The notes under the pieces were generated by a model. It had not been told where the DNA came from, did no database searches, and saw only the letters and a program-made list of their open reading frames with translations. This document shows, piece by piece, positions 8,631 to 15,545 of a stretch of DNA of 21,401 bases (its first letter is position 1; each line of letters opens with the position of its first letter). Source of the DNA: a virus. The stretch is taken from positions 1 through 21,401 of the IMG/VR virus record IMGVR_UViG_3300037199_000019; one strand, given 5' to 3'. The position numbers and the translations under genes are program-made.

Positions 8631-8831
8631 TCAGGAGCCAGTGGGGGTCGTCCCCGGGGTCAAGGCACGCTTGAACGGCTTGCCTGTCGTCGGGTTGCCC
8701 AGGCCGGGGCCGAGCGGCGTGTCCGGGTAGCGAGCGCGGGCCTTCTTGCTGGCCTGCGCCTGCTCCTTCTGGATCGTTTCGGGCGGCACGAGGACAGTGC
8801 CGTTCGCGCCGTAGGGGTTGCTGAGTTTCAT
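8631..8831 (-). CDS. small hypothetical phage protein (66 aa)
   Basis: The ATG at 8829-8831 has AGGAGA about 7 bases upstream, which supports translation. The product starts MKLSNPYGANGTVLVPPETI, has a basic helical stretch (QKEQAQASKKARARYP) and a Gly/Pro/Thr-rich tail (LGPGLGNPTTGKPFKRALTP). It follows the major capsid gene and precedes a strong terminator, so it is probably co-expressed with the capsid. A minor capsid or cement-like role is possible, but nothing in the sequence proves it. I do not recognise a family. Confidence 0.7.
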   Translation of the reverse strand: MKLSNPYGANGTVLVPPETIQKEQAQASKKARARYPDTPLGPGLGNPTTGKPFKRALTPGTTPTGS

Positions 8832-8876
8832 CGTCGAATCTCCTGTTTGAAAGGTGCTGCAGCTATGCGGAGGAAC

Positions 8877-8894
8877 CGGGGCTCTGAGGCCCCG
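8877..8894 (-). terminator. possible weak terminator hairpin behind the capsid gene
   Basis: CGGGGC (8877-8882) pairs with GCCCCG (8889-8894) around a 6-base loop, 13 bases after the capsid stop. The sequence following it on the minus strand has only two Ts in a row, so it would be a leaky terminator or an mRNA 3'-stabilising hairpin. Confidence 0.4.
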
Positions 8895-8906
8895 ATCCTA
8901 CTGCGA

Positions 8907-9839
8907 TTAGCTGAACGAGCAAACCGCCGTGCCGACGTAGTTCGGCCCGATGACTTCGTACCCGAAGACCATGAGGCCCCGGATGATGTAGCCGAAGTCG
9001 TTCGGGTTGTCGATCATCTGGCACTCGACGATCTGGCTCGCGAACGTGAGGCCGGCGCTGTGGCCGAACATCACGTACTGAGCCGCGCCGGGCGACGACT
9101 GCGACAGCAGGTTGCGCGACTGGTAGAGAGTGAAGCGATCGATCTCGCCCACCTTGCCGTTGCGCATGATCGACACGCCGTCGCCGGCCAACGATGCGAT
9201 GCGCAGATCGCTTCGCTTGATCGCGCCGACACCCGAGGGCGGCAGCACCATCCAGCGGCCCTCGTCCGAGACGTTCGTCTCATCCAGCACCTGACCGCAG
9301 TAGGTGATGAAGTCGAGCACGTTGTCCTTCGTGAGCGCAACCGGGGCCGAAGACGTGCCCAGGTTGATGTTGCCGCTGTCCTGGCCGGCGTTCGGTCCCT
9401 GGTTGAAAGCGGCAACCTCGGCCGGGATCGTCACCAGCATGTCGGCGTCGGCCGCGATCTTCAGTTGGATCGAGCCGTCGTTGGCGAACACGTCCGCCAA
9501 GTCAAGGTCCGACTGCCGCGAGTCCACCGTCGACAGCGCGACGTTGAAGCTCTTGGCCTGATTGATCGACAGCGTGACGCTGTTGTTGCCGGGGTACTGC
9601 GGCGTCAGGCCCGCGCCGATCACGTAGTCACTGACGGTGACATCCGGGATCGTGCGAATCTTCACCGAGGCACCGTAGCCCGCGATGTCGCCCTCGTAGT
9701 CCGTCGAAGCGATCTCGCCGAACACGGTGGTCTTGTAGAACTTCTCGACCAACTTGCCGCTGTACAGCTCGGGGTCGAAATTGATGGTCCCTGACGGACC
9801 ATAGTCGGGAATGCCCGACGCTCGTGCAACTCCAGTCAT
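8907..9839 (-). CDS. major capsid protein (310 aa)
   Basis: The product is 310 residues, with FDPELYSGKLVEKFYKTTVF near the N-terminus, then EIASTDYEGDIAGYGASVKI and VTVSDYVIGAGLTPQYPG, matching coat proteins of the HK97 fold in the P22/N4-like broad group. A long central helix region (QSDLDLADVFAN, LKIAADADMLVTIPAEVAAF) is followed by a typical A-domain segment (WMVLPPSGVGAIKRSDLRIA) and the C-terminal IIRGLMVFGYEVIGPNYVGT strand. GGAG lies 8 bases before the ATG. It sits directly after the scaffold gene, the usual order. It would assemble into the icosahedral shell. Confidence is high from context plus sequence pattern. Confidence 0.88.
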   Translation of the reverse strand: MTGVARASGIPDYGPSGTINFDPELYSGKLVEKFYKTTVFGEIASTDYEGDIAGYGASVKIRTIPDVTVSDYVIGAGLTPQYPGNNSVTLSINQAKSFNVALSTVDSRQSDLDLADVFANDGSIQLKIAADADMLVTIPAEVAAFNQGPNAGQDSGNINLGTSSAPVALTKDNVLDFITYCGQVLDETNVSDEGRWMVLPPSGVGAIKRSDLRIASLAGDGVSIMRNGKVGEIDRFTLYQSRNLLSQSSPGAAQYVMFGHSAGLTFASQIVECQMIDNPNDFGYIIRGLMVFGYEVIGPNYVGTAVCSFS

Positions 9840-9883
9840 TTCAGCTCTCCAAAGAAGGTGGTTTCTTCAGCCACCCGCAGCGA

Positions 9884-10831
9884 TCAGCGGCGGGTAGCTG
9901 GCCCCAGCTTCAATCGAGCCTCGAACTTGGTCCGTTCGTCGTCCTTCACCTTGCCCAGAGCCGAGCGTTTGTAGAAGTCCTTGACTTCCGCTTGTGACGG
10001 ATAGGTCAAGGCCGACACATCCTCTCGGCTCGCTGGCACTGCATCGAGCGTCGGTGCTGCCCCACCACCCGAGGGGGTGATCGGAGGCACGGGCACAGGC
10101 GGCGTCACGAAGAGCTTCTCGAACACCTTGCGAATGCGCATGATCTTGGGAACGTCGCGATTCGCAATGTGAATGTTCAGCACCTGCTGACGCACAGCTC
10201 CGTCATCGCCTTCTTCCGCGAGCCAATCCCGCCATTTCTGGTCGAGATCCTCCGCGCGCCAAAGAGGCCACGCTGCGGTGAGCGTGTCCTCGAATTTGGT
10301 CTGGGCTTCGGCCTTCCGCTCGGCTTCACGACGCTCGTTTTCCTCTTTCAACGGCCGAACCTCGGCGGTGATGAGTTCCTGAGCGTTTTTGATCGCAGCA
10401 GTATTGGCCGTTTGCGCCATCACGCGGCACTGCTCTTCACCGTAGGTTTCGATCTGCTGCGGCGTGAAAAACGTCGAGAGATTGATCTCAGCGGGAGCAC
10501 TGGCTGTCGGGGCTTGACGTAGCTTTTCTTGCAGAGCGGCATTCTGCCGATTCAGCTCGAGCCGCTCGGCGCTCCGGTCCGCGCGTTCCTTGGTCAGCAG
10601 GCCTGACGTAACGTCGAAGCGGGCTTTCCAGTAGGCGGGGTCGGAGTGGCGCGGATCGACCTGGGGGTCGACAGTGGTGGCAGCGGCTGCGGCTGGCGGT
10701 GAGGCCGGGTCGGCAACGGCTGCAGGATTCAACGGGTCCGGTTCGGCAGGCTTGTACCGTTCGAGGGCGCGAGCCGCTCGTTCAGCAACCTGTCGAGGGA
10801 CACGGGTTTCGGGGCTCAATTGAACCGGCAT
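9884..10831 (-). CDS. capsid scaffolding protein (315 aa)
   Basis: The protein is acidic overall, Ala/Pro-rich at the N-terminus (PAAVADPASPPAAAAATTVD) and highly helical from about 70 to 180 (KARFDVTSGLLTKERADRSA, LNRQNAALQEKLRQ, VRPLKEENERREAERKAEAQ), as expected for a coiled-coil scaffold. The C-terminus is basic (RTKFEARLKLGPATRR), the region that contacts coat protein in P22-type scaffolds. A Pro-rich hinge (TPPVPVPPITPSGGG) separates core and tail. GGAG with 8-base spacing precedes the ATG. The position between portal and capsid is diagnostic. No protease motif is seen. Confidence 0.85.
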   Translation of the reverse strand: MPVQLSPETRVPRQVAERAARALERYKPAEPDPLNPAAVADPASPPAAAAATTVDPQVDPRHSDPAYWKARFDVTSGLLTKERADRSAERLELNRQNAALQEKLRQAPTASAPAEINLSTFFTPQQIETYGEEQCRVMAQTANTAAIKNAQELITAEVRPLKEENERREAERKAEAQTKFEDTLTAAWPLWRAEDLDQKWRDWLAEEGDDGAVRQQVLNIHIANRDVPKIMRIRKVFEKLFVTPPVPVPPITPSGGGAAPTLDAVPASREDVSALTYPSQAEVKDFYKRSALGKVKDDERTKFEARLKLGPATRR

Positions 10832-10901
10832 TCATTTCTCCACGATCCAGAGACACCGAAGTGACTGGGGTTCGTCGGGGATGCAAGATGCGGTTCCCTC
10901 T

Positions 10902-11153
10902 TCAAGCAAACCGGTCGATAGACGTGGGTCGCCTTGACACGATCTGAGCAGACGTGGGCCGGGTCATCCTTTGCAAGAACTCGTCGAGAAAGAGCGCCTT
11001 GCCTTGCTCACGCAAGAGTTGCTCCCCTGTCGAAGTTCGCAGCGTCAGGTTGCAAGCCGCGATCTCTGCCTGGATCAGCCCTAGAAGCTGCTGCCCGTCC
11101 GGCGACATCCCGAGTCGCTTGAGGAAATCGAGCTGCGCTGCGTCATAGTGCAT
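10902..11153 (-). CDS. small phage protein between portal and scaffold (83 aa)
   Basis: The product is a mostly helical protein beginning MHYDAAQLDFLKRLGMSPDG, with QQLLGLIQAEIAACNLTLRT and EQGKALFLDEFLQRM. It starts 33 bases after the portal stop and ends 70 bases before the scaffold start, which fits the late operon. No strong ribosome site precedes the ATG at 11153, nor the internal ATG at 11108 (residue 16), so the start is uncertain. I do not know a function. Small genes in this slot are common in podophages. Confidence 0.65.
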   Translation of the reverse strand: MHYDAAQLDFLKRLGMSPDGQQLLGLIQAEIAACNLTLRTSTGEQLLREQGKALFLDEFLQRMTRPTSAQIVSRRPTSIDRFA

Positions 11154-11186
11154 TGGCGCGCAGTATCGTTGCGCGGACGCAACCCG

Positions 11187-13535
11187 TCAAGCAGGTGCGG
11201 CTGCAGGCTGGGGTGCTGGCGCTGCGGCAGCCGGTGCCGGCAGCGCGGGGCGCGCGTTGCCGGGACCACCGAGCGCACCGCCGATCGCGCTCTCGGCAGT
11301 GGCGGCCGAACTCTGCGCGTTCTTCGCCGCGCCGGCCACGTTGCCGCCCGCGAGCGGATGCCCGGCCAGCGCCGCCGTGACAGCCGCGTTGATGACATCG
11401 CCGACGATCTTGGTCTGCTGCGCCTGCTGCTCGCGCTGGCTGATCGCGGCCTCCTGCTGCAGCGGTGCCTGCTGCGTGGCCTGCGCCTGGGCCTGCGCGG
11501 CCTGGGCCTGCTGCGCCGTCTGCTGCTCCACCTCGTCCTCGCTGGGTGTGACGTCTTCGACCGGCATCTCGAGCGAGGCCGCGACCATGCGCAGGCTCTC
11601 GGCGATGTACTTCGGCCCAAGCAGGTTCGACAGCACCGGGTTGTCGGTGACGAGCTGCAGCCACTGCATGCGCCGCTGCTGCGCCGATTCCTTGATGAGG
11701 ATCGCCGCGGCACCGCGCGGCACCACCGTGCAGGCACCCTTGATCGAGGTGTCGGGGTTGTAGAGCATCTCGTTGACGAACGTGTCGCCGATCGTGGCGC
11801 TGATCACGTTCAGGTCGATGTTCGAGATCGCACGGCGCAGACCCTTGGCCGCGTTGTTCATCAGCATCGAGAGACCCGTCGCGGTGTCGGCGCTGCCACC
11901 TGCGCGCTCGTTGCCGTAGGTGTAGCGCGGGATGCCGGTGGCGTCATCGGCGCGGACTTCCCACTTCTCGTAGGTCGCCATGAGCGGGCCGCTGCGGTCG
12001 TCGGCCTGCCAGAAGCCCATGCCCGGGTTGACGCCCTGGGTCGGGTCGCTCTTGAGCTGCCAGACCTTCCACGGGTACACCTCGAGGATGTTCTCGCCGT
12101 CCGCGAACCGGTCGGCGTGGACCCAGATCATCGGCCCGCTCGCCATGCTCAGGTTGTCGGCCAGCGCGCAAGCGATGCCGTCACACATTTTCTGTGACGT
12201 AGAGCACAGGTCGGGGATCGAGCGGCCCCAGAACGCACCGGGCACCTCGTCATAGCAAGCCTTGCGGTACGGACGCTGCCCCAGCGGATCGGGATTGAGC
12301 GCTGCATACAGCACGTACTTGCCGCACAGCAGCACGTTGGCCTCGTAGTCCTTGGTGGGCTCGATCGGGTCCTTGTCGACCGACAGCACGCCCCAGGTCA
12401 TCAGCTTCCAGCCGGGGACCATGCCCCAGAAGTTCAGCGCGTCGATGACGCCCGGTGGCGACAGCCACATATACAGCGACTCCTGCTCGAGCCGCTGCCT
12501 CTCGGCCTCGGTCCACAACCACCCCTCGAGGTGGCCGTTGGAGTAGTCGACGAGGGCCTTGTCGATCTCGTCGTCCTTGTAGTCCGGCAAGCCTTCGAGA
12601 GCGTGCAGTTCTTCACGGGTGAAGCGGATCCGTTCGATCAGGTCACCCTTCTGTGGGTTTTTCGCACTGGGCGCCGGATAGATGTCGAACGGGCTCACCC
12701 GCTCCCAGCTCTGCACCGGGTTGTCGCTCACCAGCGGCTTGAAGCCGGCGCCCCACTCGAGGATCTTGTGTCGCTTGTAGATCGGCCCTTTCAGGATCGC
12801 GGCCGGGTAGGTCACGAAGTCCTCGACGAAGCCGTCCATCGCGGCCTCGTAGCCGCCCTGGTCGAGCCGCTCGGCGATGTGCTTTTCCATGCGCGCGGCA
12901 CGCTTGGCAGCCTCTTTGACGAGCGCGTGCTCGGTGTCGTCGCGCAGCTTGTCGCCGAGTTGCATCGCGAGCTGACGGAACTCGTCCTTGCCCATCGTGC
13001 CGCCACCGGCCTGGTTGATCTGCTGCATCGCCTGCTGCGCGCCTTGCAGCGCCTTGTTGACGATGCCCTTCTTGATCGACATCGGCAGGTCGGGGATCGG
13101 GTCAGGGTCCACACCCCACGGCTGCTCACCCACCGGCAGCACGATCTCGCGAATCCACGCAGAGGCGGCGCGGCATTTCGTCTCGGTCAGGTCGGCCTTG
13201 ACGATGTTCATGCCGCCGTTGGCGAGCTGCATCGCGGCGAGCGCGCTCGGCGAGTACAGGCCGCGTCGCTCGCGCAGGCATGAGAGCAGCTTCATGTCGA
13301 TCTTCTGCTTGGACAGCTTGTTGCGGCCCCAGGCCGCGCGCACGTGGCTCGCAAGCGCGGTCAGTGCCCGGTCGTCATCGACCGATTGCGCCTCGGGGGG
13401 CTTCTCGGCATCGCGCTGGAGCAGTTGCTGCAGGCCCAGCGCCCGAATCATCGGGTTCTTGCCTTGGCTCGGCGGCGGTGTCATCGCGCCGGGGGGTGGC
13501 CCGGGAGCTGTCTGAGCGGCAGAGGCTGGAACCAT
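11187..13535 (-). CDS. portal protein (782 aa)
   Basis: It is a large protein of P22-portal size. The segments GRNKLSKQKIDMKLLSCLRE, RRGLYSPSALAAMQLANGGM and VKADLTETKCRAASAWIREI follow the N-terminal portal pattern. The middle has WERVSPFDIYPAPSAKNPQK and PFDIYPAP-type turns common in portals, then MCDGIACALADNLSMASGPM and GADLDSSL-free, Trp-rich wing sequence. The C-terminal 150 residues are Gln/Ala-rich (QQTAQQAQAAQAQAQATQQA), suggesting a helical barrel or crown extension. It would form the dodecameric DNA entry ring. The first 50 residues are Pro/Gln-rich, and only a weak GGTGA-type ribosome site precedes the ATG at 13535. The later Met29 is an alternative start. Confidence 0.85.
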   Translation of the reverse strand: MVPASAAQTAPGPPPGAMTPPPSQGKNPMIRALGLQQLLQRDAEKPPEAQSVDDDRALTALASHVRAAWGRNKLSKQKIDMKLLSCLRERRGLYSPSALAAMQLANGGMNIVKADLTETKCRAASAWIREIVLPVGEQPWGVDPDPIPDLPMSIKKGIVNKALQGAQQAMQQINQAGGGTMGKDEFRQLAMQLGDKLRDDTEHALVKEAAKRAARMEKHIAERLDQGGYEAAMDGFVEDFVTYPAAILKGPIYKRHKILEWGAGFKPLVSDNPVQSWERVSPFDIYPAPSAKNPQKGDLIERIRFTREELHALEGLPDYKDDEIDKALVDYSNGHLEGWLWTEAERQRLEQESLYMWLSPPGVIDALNFWGMVPGWKLMTWGVLSVDKDPIEPTKDYEANVLLCGKYVLYAALNPDPLGQRPYRKACYDEVPGAFWGRSIPDLCSTSQKMCDGIACALADNLSMASGPMIWVHADRFADGENILEVYPWKVWQLKSDPTQGVNPGMGFWQADDRSGPLMATYEKWEVRADDATGIPRYTYGNERAGGSADTATGLSMLMNNAAKGLRRAISNIDLNVISATIGDTFVNEMLYNPDTSIKGACTVVPRGAAAILIKESAQQRRMQWLQLVTDNPVLSNLLGPKYIAESLRMVAASLEMPVEDVTPSEDEVEQQTAQQAQAAQAQAQATQQAPLQQEAAISQREQQAQQTKIVGDVINAAVTAALAGHPLAGGNVAGAAKNAQSSAATAESAIGGALGGPGNARPALPAPAAAAPAPQPAAAPA

Positions 13536-13613
13536 GCGGACGGATCACCGTAGTGGGCGCATGGCAGGAGCCGCTTGCTGGCGCGCAGTGTAGCGTGTGC
13601 TTGCTAGAAACGA

Positions 13614-13640
13614 CAACGCCCCGGATCGAGCGGGGCGTTG
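13614..13640 (-). terminator. GC-rich hairpin, likely terminator of the RNPDGS-repeat gene
   Basis: CAACGCCCCG (13614-13623) pairs perfectly with CGGGGCGTTG (13631-13640) around a 7-base loop. On the minus strand it is followed by TCGTTTCT, moderately T-rich. It lies 76 bases after the stop of the 221-aa gene and before the portal gene. Its outer sequence is shared with the hairpin at 14463-14499. Confidence 0.65.
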
Positions 13641-13716
13641 AAGGGTCTGGGAACCACCGTGTCCCGGTATCTCGTTCGGCTTGTGGGCCTACTTGGTCCC
13701 CGGGGCAGGCGCGATC

Positions 13717-14382
13717 TTACTTCCGAACGGTGCCGTCCTTGTTGTGCATCACACCATCGGTGGTACGGTAGCTGCCGTCCGCGTTGACGGGGCCGACAGG
13801 CACGTTGCCGGGAACGGCAGCAGCGGGGTTCTGTACCGTTCCGGTCGCGTTGCTGACTGTGCCGGCCGCCGCAGCATTGCTGACTGAGCCGTCCGGGTTG
13901 CGCACGATACCGTCGCGTGCATCGGTCGCGGCGCGGTTGTGCAGCGTACCCCCGGCCGGCGCATCGGCGGGGGCGCCGACAGTGCCGACAGCGTGCGCAC
14001 CGGGTTGCGTGCCGTGCTGGCTGATCGAGCCGTCCGGGTTGCGCACCGCGTTGCTGATCGAGCCGTCCGGGTTGCGCACGCCACCGGGAGCGACCGCGCG
14101 GCCGTCCGTCGTGGTCACGCCGTCAGCGCTCAGGTTGCCGAACCTCGGCTCCTGATTGAGCAGGCCGGGCGAGCTGGGCGGGTTGCGGGTGATCGCTCCC
14201 TGACGCGGGTGACCCGCATCGTGTGGCGCGTGATACTCACGTCCCGTGGGGTTGGTGTTGGCGGGATCGGTGCGGGGGACGTTGGGGTTGGCGTTCTCGC
14301 CCGCGACAGCGGCGGGGTTGGCGGCGCGCGGCGTGCCATCCGGGTTGTGGGTGGCGGGGTTGTAGGCGGGTGTGGGGTTCAC
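13717..14382 (-). CDS. low-complexity RNPDGS-repeat protein (221 aa), function unknown
   Basis: The start is GTG at 14380-14382 with AAAGG 6 bases upstream. The protein is dominated by Asn, Pro, Gly, Ala and Thr, with no long hydrophobic stretch or signal peptide. The motif (R/H)N(P/K)DG(S/T) occurs at about residues 12-17, 103-108, 114-119, 161-166 and 213-218, and a VNADGS variant lies at 199-204. No cysteine is present. It could be a disordered or repetitive beta-turn protein, a virion decoration or an accessory protein. It lies in an island between the pilin fusion and portal genes, flanked on both sides by related hairpins, which is consistent with an inserted accessory (moron-like) gene. 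I do not recognise a family. Confidence 0.6.
   Translation of the reverse strand: MNPTPAYNPATHNPDGTPRAANPAAVAGENANPNVPRTDPANTNPTGREYHAPHDAGHPRQGAITRNPPSSPGLLNQEPRFGNLSADGVTTTDGRAVAPGGVRNPDGSISNAVRNPDGSISQHGTQPGAHAVGTVGAPADAPAGGTLHNRAATDARDGIVRNPDGSVSNAAAAGTVSNATGTVQNPAAAVPGNVPVGPVNADGSYRTTDGVMHNKDGTVRK
13880..14079 (-). repeat. 26-bp direct repeats encoding RNPDGS motifs
   Basis: A 26-base unit is identical at 14021-14046 and 14054-14079 (33-base period, 11 codons) and recurs with few changes at 13880-13905. All lie inside the 221-aa gene and encode the RNPDGS(I/V)S unit, so the protein repeat arose by recent DNA duplication. Confidence 0.8.
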
Positions 14383-14415
14383 GGCTTGCCTTTCGGCTGG
14401 GGTGGAATCAAAAAT

Positions 14416-14444
14416 CTATACCTTTTTGCCCGTCTTGGGTATAG
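14416..14444. promoter_or_regulatory. CTATACC inverted repeat upstream of the RNPDGS-repeat gene
   Basis: CTATACC (14416-14422) and GGTATAG (14438-14444) form a 7-bp inverted repeat with a 15-base spacer, 34 bases before the GTG start of the 221-aa gene. It is AT-richer than the surroundings and contains a TATAGAT box on the minus strand. It could be an operator or promoter element, but no convincing -35 box is seen. Confidence 0.3.
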
Positions 14445-14462
14445 GACTGCAAGCACAAACGA

Positions 14463-14499
14463 CAACGCCCCGGCGCTCTCATGTTTCGCCGGGGCGTTG
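14463..14499 (-). terminator. GC-rich hairpin, likely terminator of the pilin-fusion gene
   Basis: A perfect 13-bp stem (CAACGCCCCGGCG at 14463-14475 with CGCCGGGGCGTTG at 14487-14499) has an 11-base loop. On the minus strand it is followed by TCGTTTGT. It lies 91 bases after the pilin stop. The outer arms and flanks repeat those at 13614-13640. Confidence 0.7.
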
Positions 14500-14590
14500 A
14501 AGACAGTTGCGTGGCAGCGATACCCTCGCCAGCCGACTTGCGTCGTCCGTGTCCTTCGGCCCGAAGGCCTTCGTCTACTGCGACGCGATC

Positions 14591-15286
14591 TTACGTGCCC
14601 TTACAGCTCGCCGGCAAGAACTTCAGCGGTGTGCCGCCAGCCGCTGTCGGTCCGCAGATCCAGCGCGCGATCTGCGTGCCTACGGTGGGCGCCACGACAG
14701 CGCCGCTCACCGTGGTGCTCGGCACGAACTGGAGGGACGAGCCGTCGATCGTGGCGTCGCCCGTACCTTGCACAACGATCGCGATCACCCCGTTGGCATC
14801 GGTCGAGATGCTGGCGACGTACTTCGTCACGTTCGGCCCGGCGTTCTCGCAGCCCCAGGCGCCGGCTGCCGGCAGCGTCGATGCCGACTCGACGGCCTCG
14901 GTGATCGTGTTGCGGCAGGTACTGGATGCGACGAGCGCCTCAGTGAGCTTGGCCCGCTTGGTGTAGTCCTGATACGCGGGCAGCGCGAGGGCCGCAAGGA
15001 TGCCGATGATCGCGATGACGATCATCAGCTCGATGAGGGTGAAGCCGGCCTGTTTTGTCGAGGGTTCGTTTTCTTCGTCGGGCGCGTCGTCATCGCCTTG
15101 CAGAATCGCCAACGCATTCTTGGCGTAGAACGTGGTCCCCGGTGTTGCTTCTGCCCGGATTTTCATGTCCGCGACTAGCTCTTCGTCGGTCATGTGCGCT
15201 GTCCTCGCAGCATCAGCCTTTACCTTCGCCGCGACTTCAGCGCTGCGACGAGCCATACGTTGCTCTTCAGTCTCGTTTTGTTGCAT
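14591..15286 (-). CDS. type IV pilin (PilA-like) with an 81-residue N-terminal extension
   Basis: Residues 81-231 are a complete type IVa major-pilin core. The prepilin peptidase site is KQAG|FTLIE, with Phe as mature residue 1 and Glu at mature position 5. A hydrophobic helix ([16 protein letters not shown]) leads into [20 protein letters not shown]. Four cysteines lie at residues 124, 146, 211 and 228, and the last pair would form the C-terminal D-loop (ARWIC...FLPASCKG). The mature length of about 150 residues is normal. The leader is not normal: residues 1-80 are a charged helical region ([35 protein letters not shown]) ending in an acidic linker ([12 protein letters not shown]). The ATG at 15286 is chosen for its GGAG site 8 bases upstream; a GTG at 15346 has no such site and would overlap the upstream gene. 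The neighbours are the terminase and portal genes. A role in altering host pili is inferred only. Confidence 0.85.
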   Translation of the reverse strand: MQQNETEEQRMARRSAEVAAKVKADAARTAHMTDEELVADMKIRAEATPGTTFYAKNALAILQGDDDAPDEENEPSTKQAGFTLIELMIVIAIIGILAALALPAYQDYTKRAKLTEALVASSTCRNTITEAVESASTLPAAGAWGCENAGPNVTKYVASISTDANGVIAIVVQGTGDATIDGSSLQFVPSTTVSGAVVAPTVGTQIARWICGPTAAGGTPLKFLPASCKGT

Positions 15287-15318
15287 GGAAATCTCCGATT
15301 GCAGTTGGGGTGACGCAG

Positions 15319-15333
15319 TGTATCGACTGATAC
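15319..15333 (-). promoter_or_regulatory. GTATC-AGTC-GATAC inverted repeat upstream of the pilin fusion
   Basis: On the minus strand this reads GTATCAGTCGATACA: 5-bp arms with a 4-base spacer. It fills the gap just after the stop of the upstream 67-aa gene and ends 32 bases before the pilin-fusion ATG. The identical 15-mer occurs on the plus strand at 18880-18894, 36 bases before the first early gene, in the same orientation relative to its gene. A regulator binding site is the likeliest reading. Confidence 0.5.
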
Positions 15334-15537
15334 TCAGCGCGTCCACCCGAAGCGGGCGATACGCTGCGCCAGCACCGACGAGTAGAGCTGCATCAAGCCG
15401 CTCTGCCGCAGCAACAGCTTCTGATCGATCTCGTCGAGATCGCTGAAAGCTGCTGCGCAGGTGAACGCCTGCAGCGCCTTGATCTTCGCATCCAGTTCGT
15501 CCTTCTCCTTGACGACGCGCTGCTGGTACTCTTCCAT
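15334..15537 (-). CDS. crAss001_48-related small phage protein (67 aa)
   Basis: The ATG at 15535-15537 has AGGAG 5 bases upstream, overlapping the large-terminase stop. A GTG at 15558 would extend it into the terminase gene without a ribosome site. The product [20 protein letters not shown] ... [20 protein letters not shown], ending [14 protein letters not shown], matches the compact two-helix pattern (EYQQRV..EK.ELD.K, then LL.RQ...M..YS..L..RI) of small proteins usually labelled crAss001_48-related. Such genes are widespread in phages and their function is unknown. It is translationally adjacent to the terminase. Confidence 0.75.
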   Translation of the reverse strand: MEEYQQRVVKEKDELDAKIKALQAFTCAAAFSDLDEIDQKLLLRQSGLMQLYSSVLAQRIARFGWTR

Positions 15538-15545
15538 CGCTGCTC

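Noticed and set aside
8847-9794. Long plus-strand open frame (315 codons) antisense to the capsid gene
   Set aside because: It is Arg/His/Val-rich with no ribosome site, a typical GC-rich shadow of the capsid frame.
11148-12197. Plus-strand open frame of 349 codons antisense to the portal gene
   Set aside because: Composition (Arg, Leu, Val, His) is that of an antisense shadow, and the portal frame is well supported.
13880-14079. CRISPR-like regular repeats
   Set aside because: The repeats are in frame, 33 bases apart and encode a protein motif; spacers are too short and not unique.
14553-14567. CCTTCGGCCCGAAGG inverted repeat after the pilin stop
   Set aside because: The stem is only 5 bp once a loop is allowed and there is no T-run; the 14463-14499 hairpin is the better terminator.
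13939-14904. Plus-strand open frame spanning the accessory island
   Set aside because: It crosses a strong hairpin and is antisense to the pilin fusion and RNPDGS gene. No ribosome site or sensible protein sequence is present.
15286-15346. Upstream GTG start (15346) for the pilin fusion
   Set aside because: It has no ribosome site and would overlap the upstream gene and the 15-bp inverted repeat, whereas the ATG at 15286 has GGAG.
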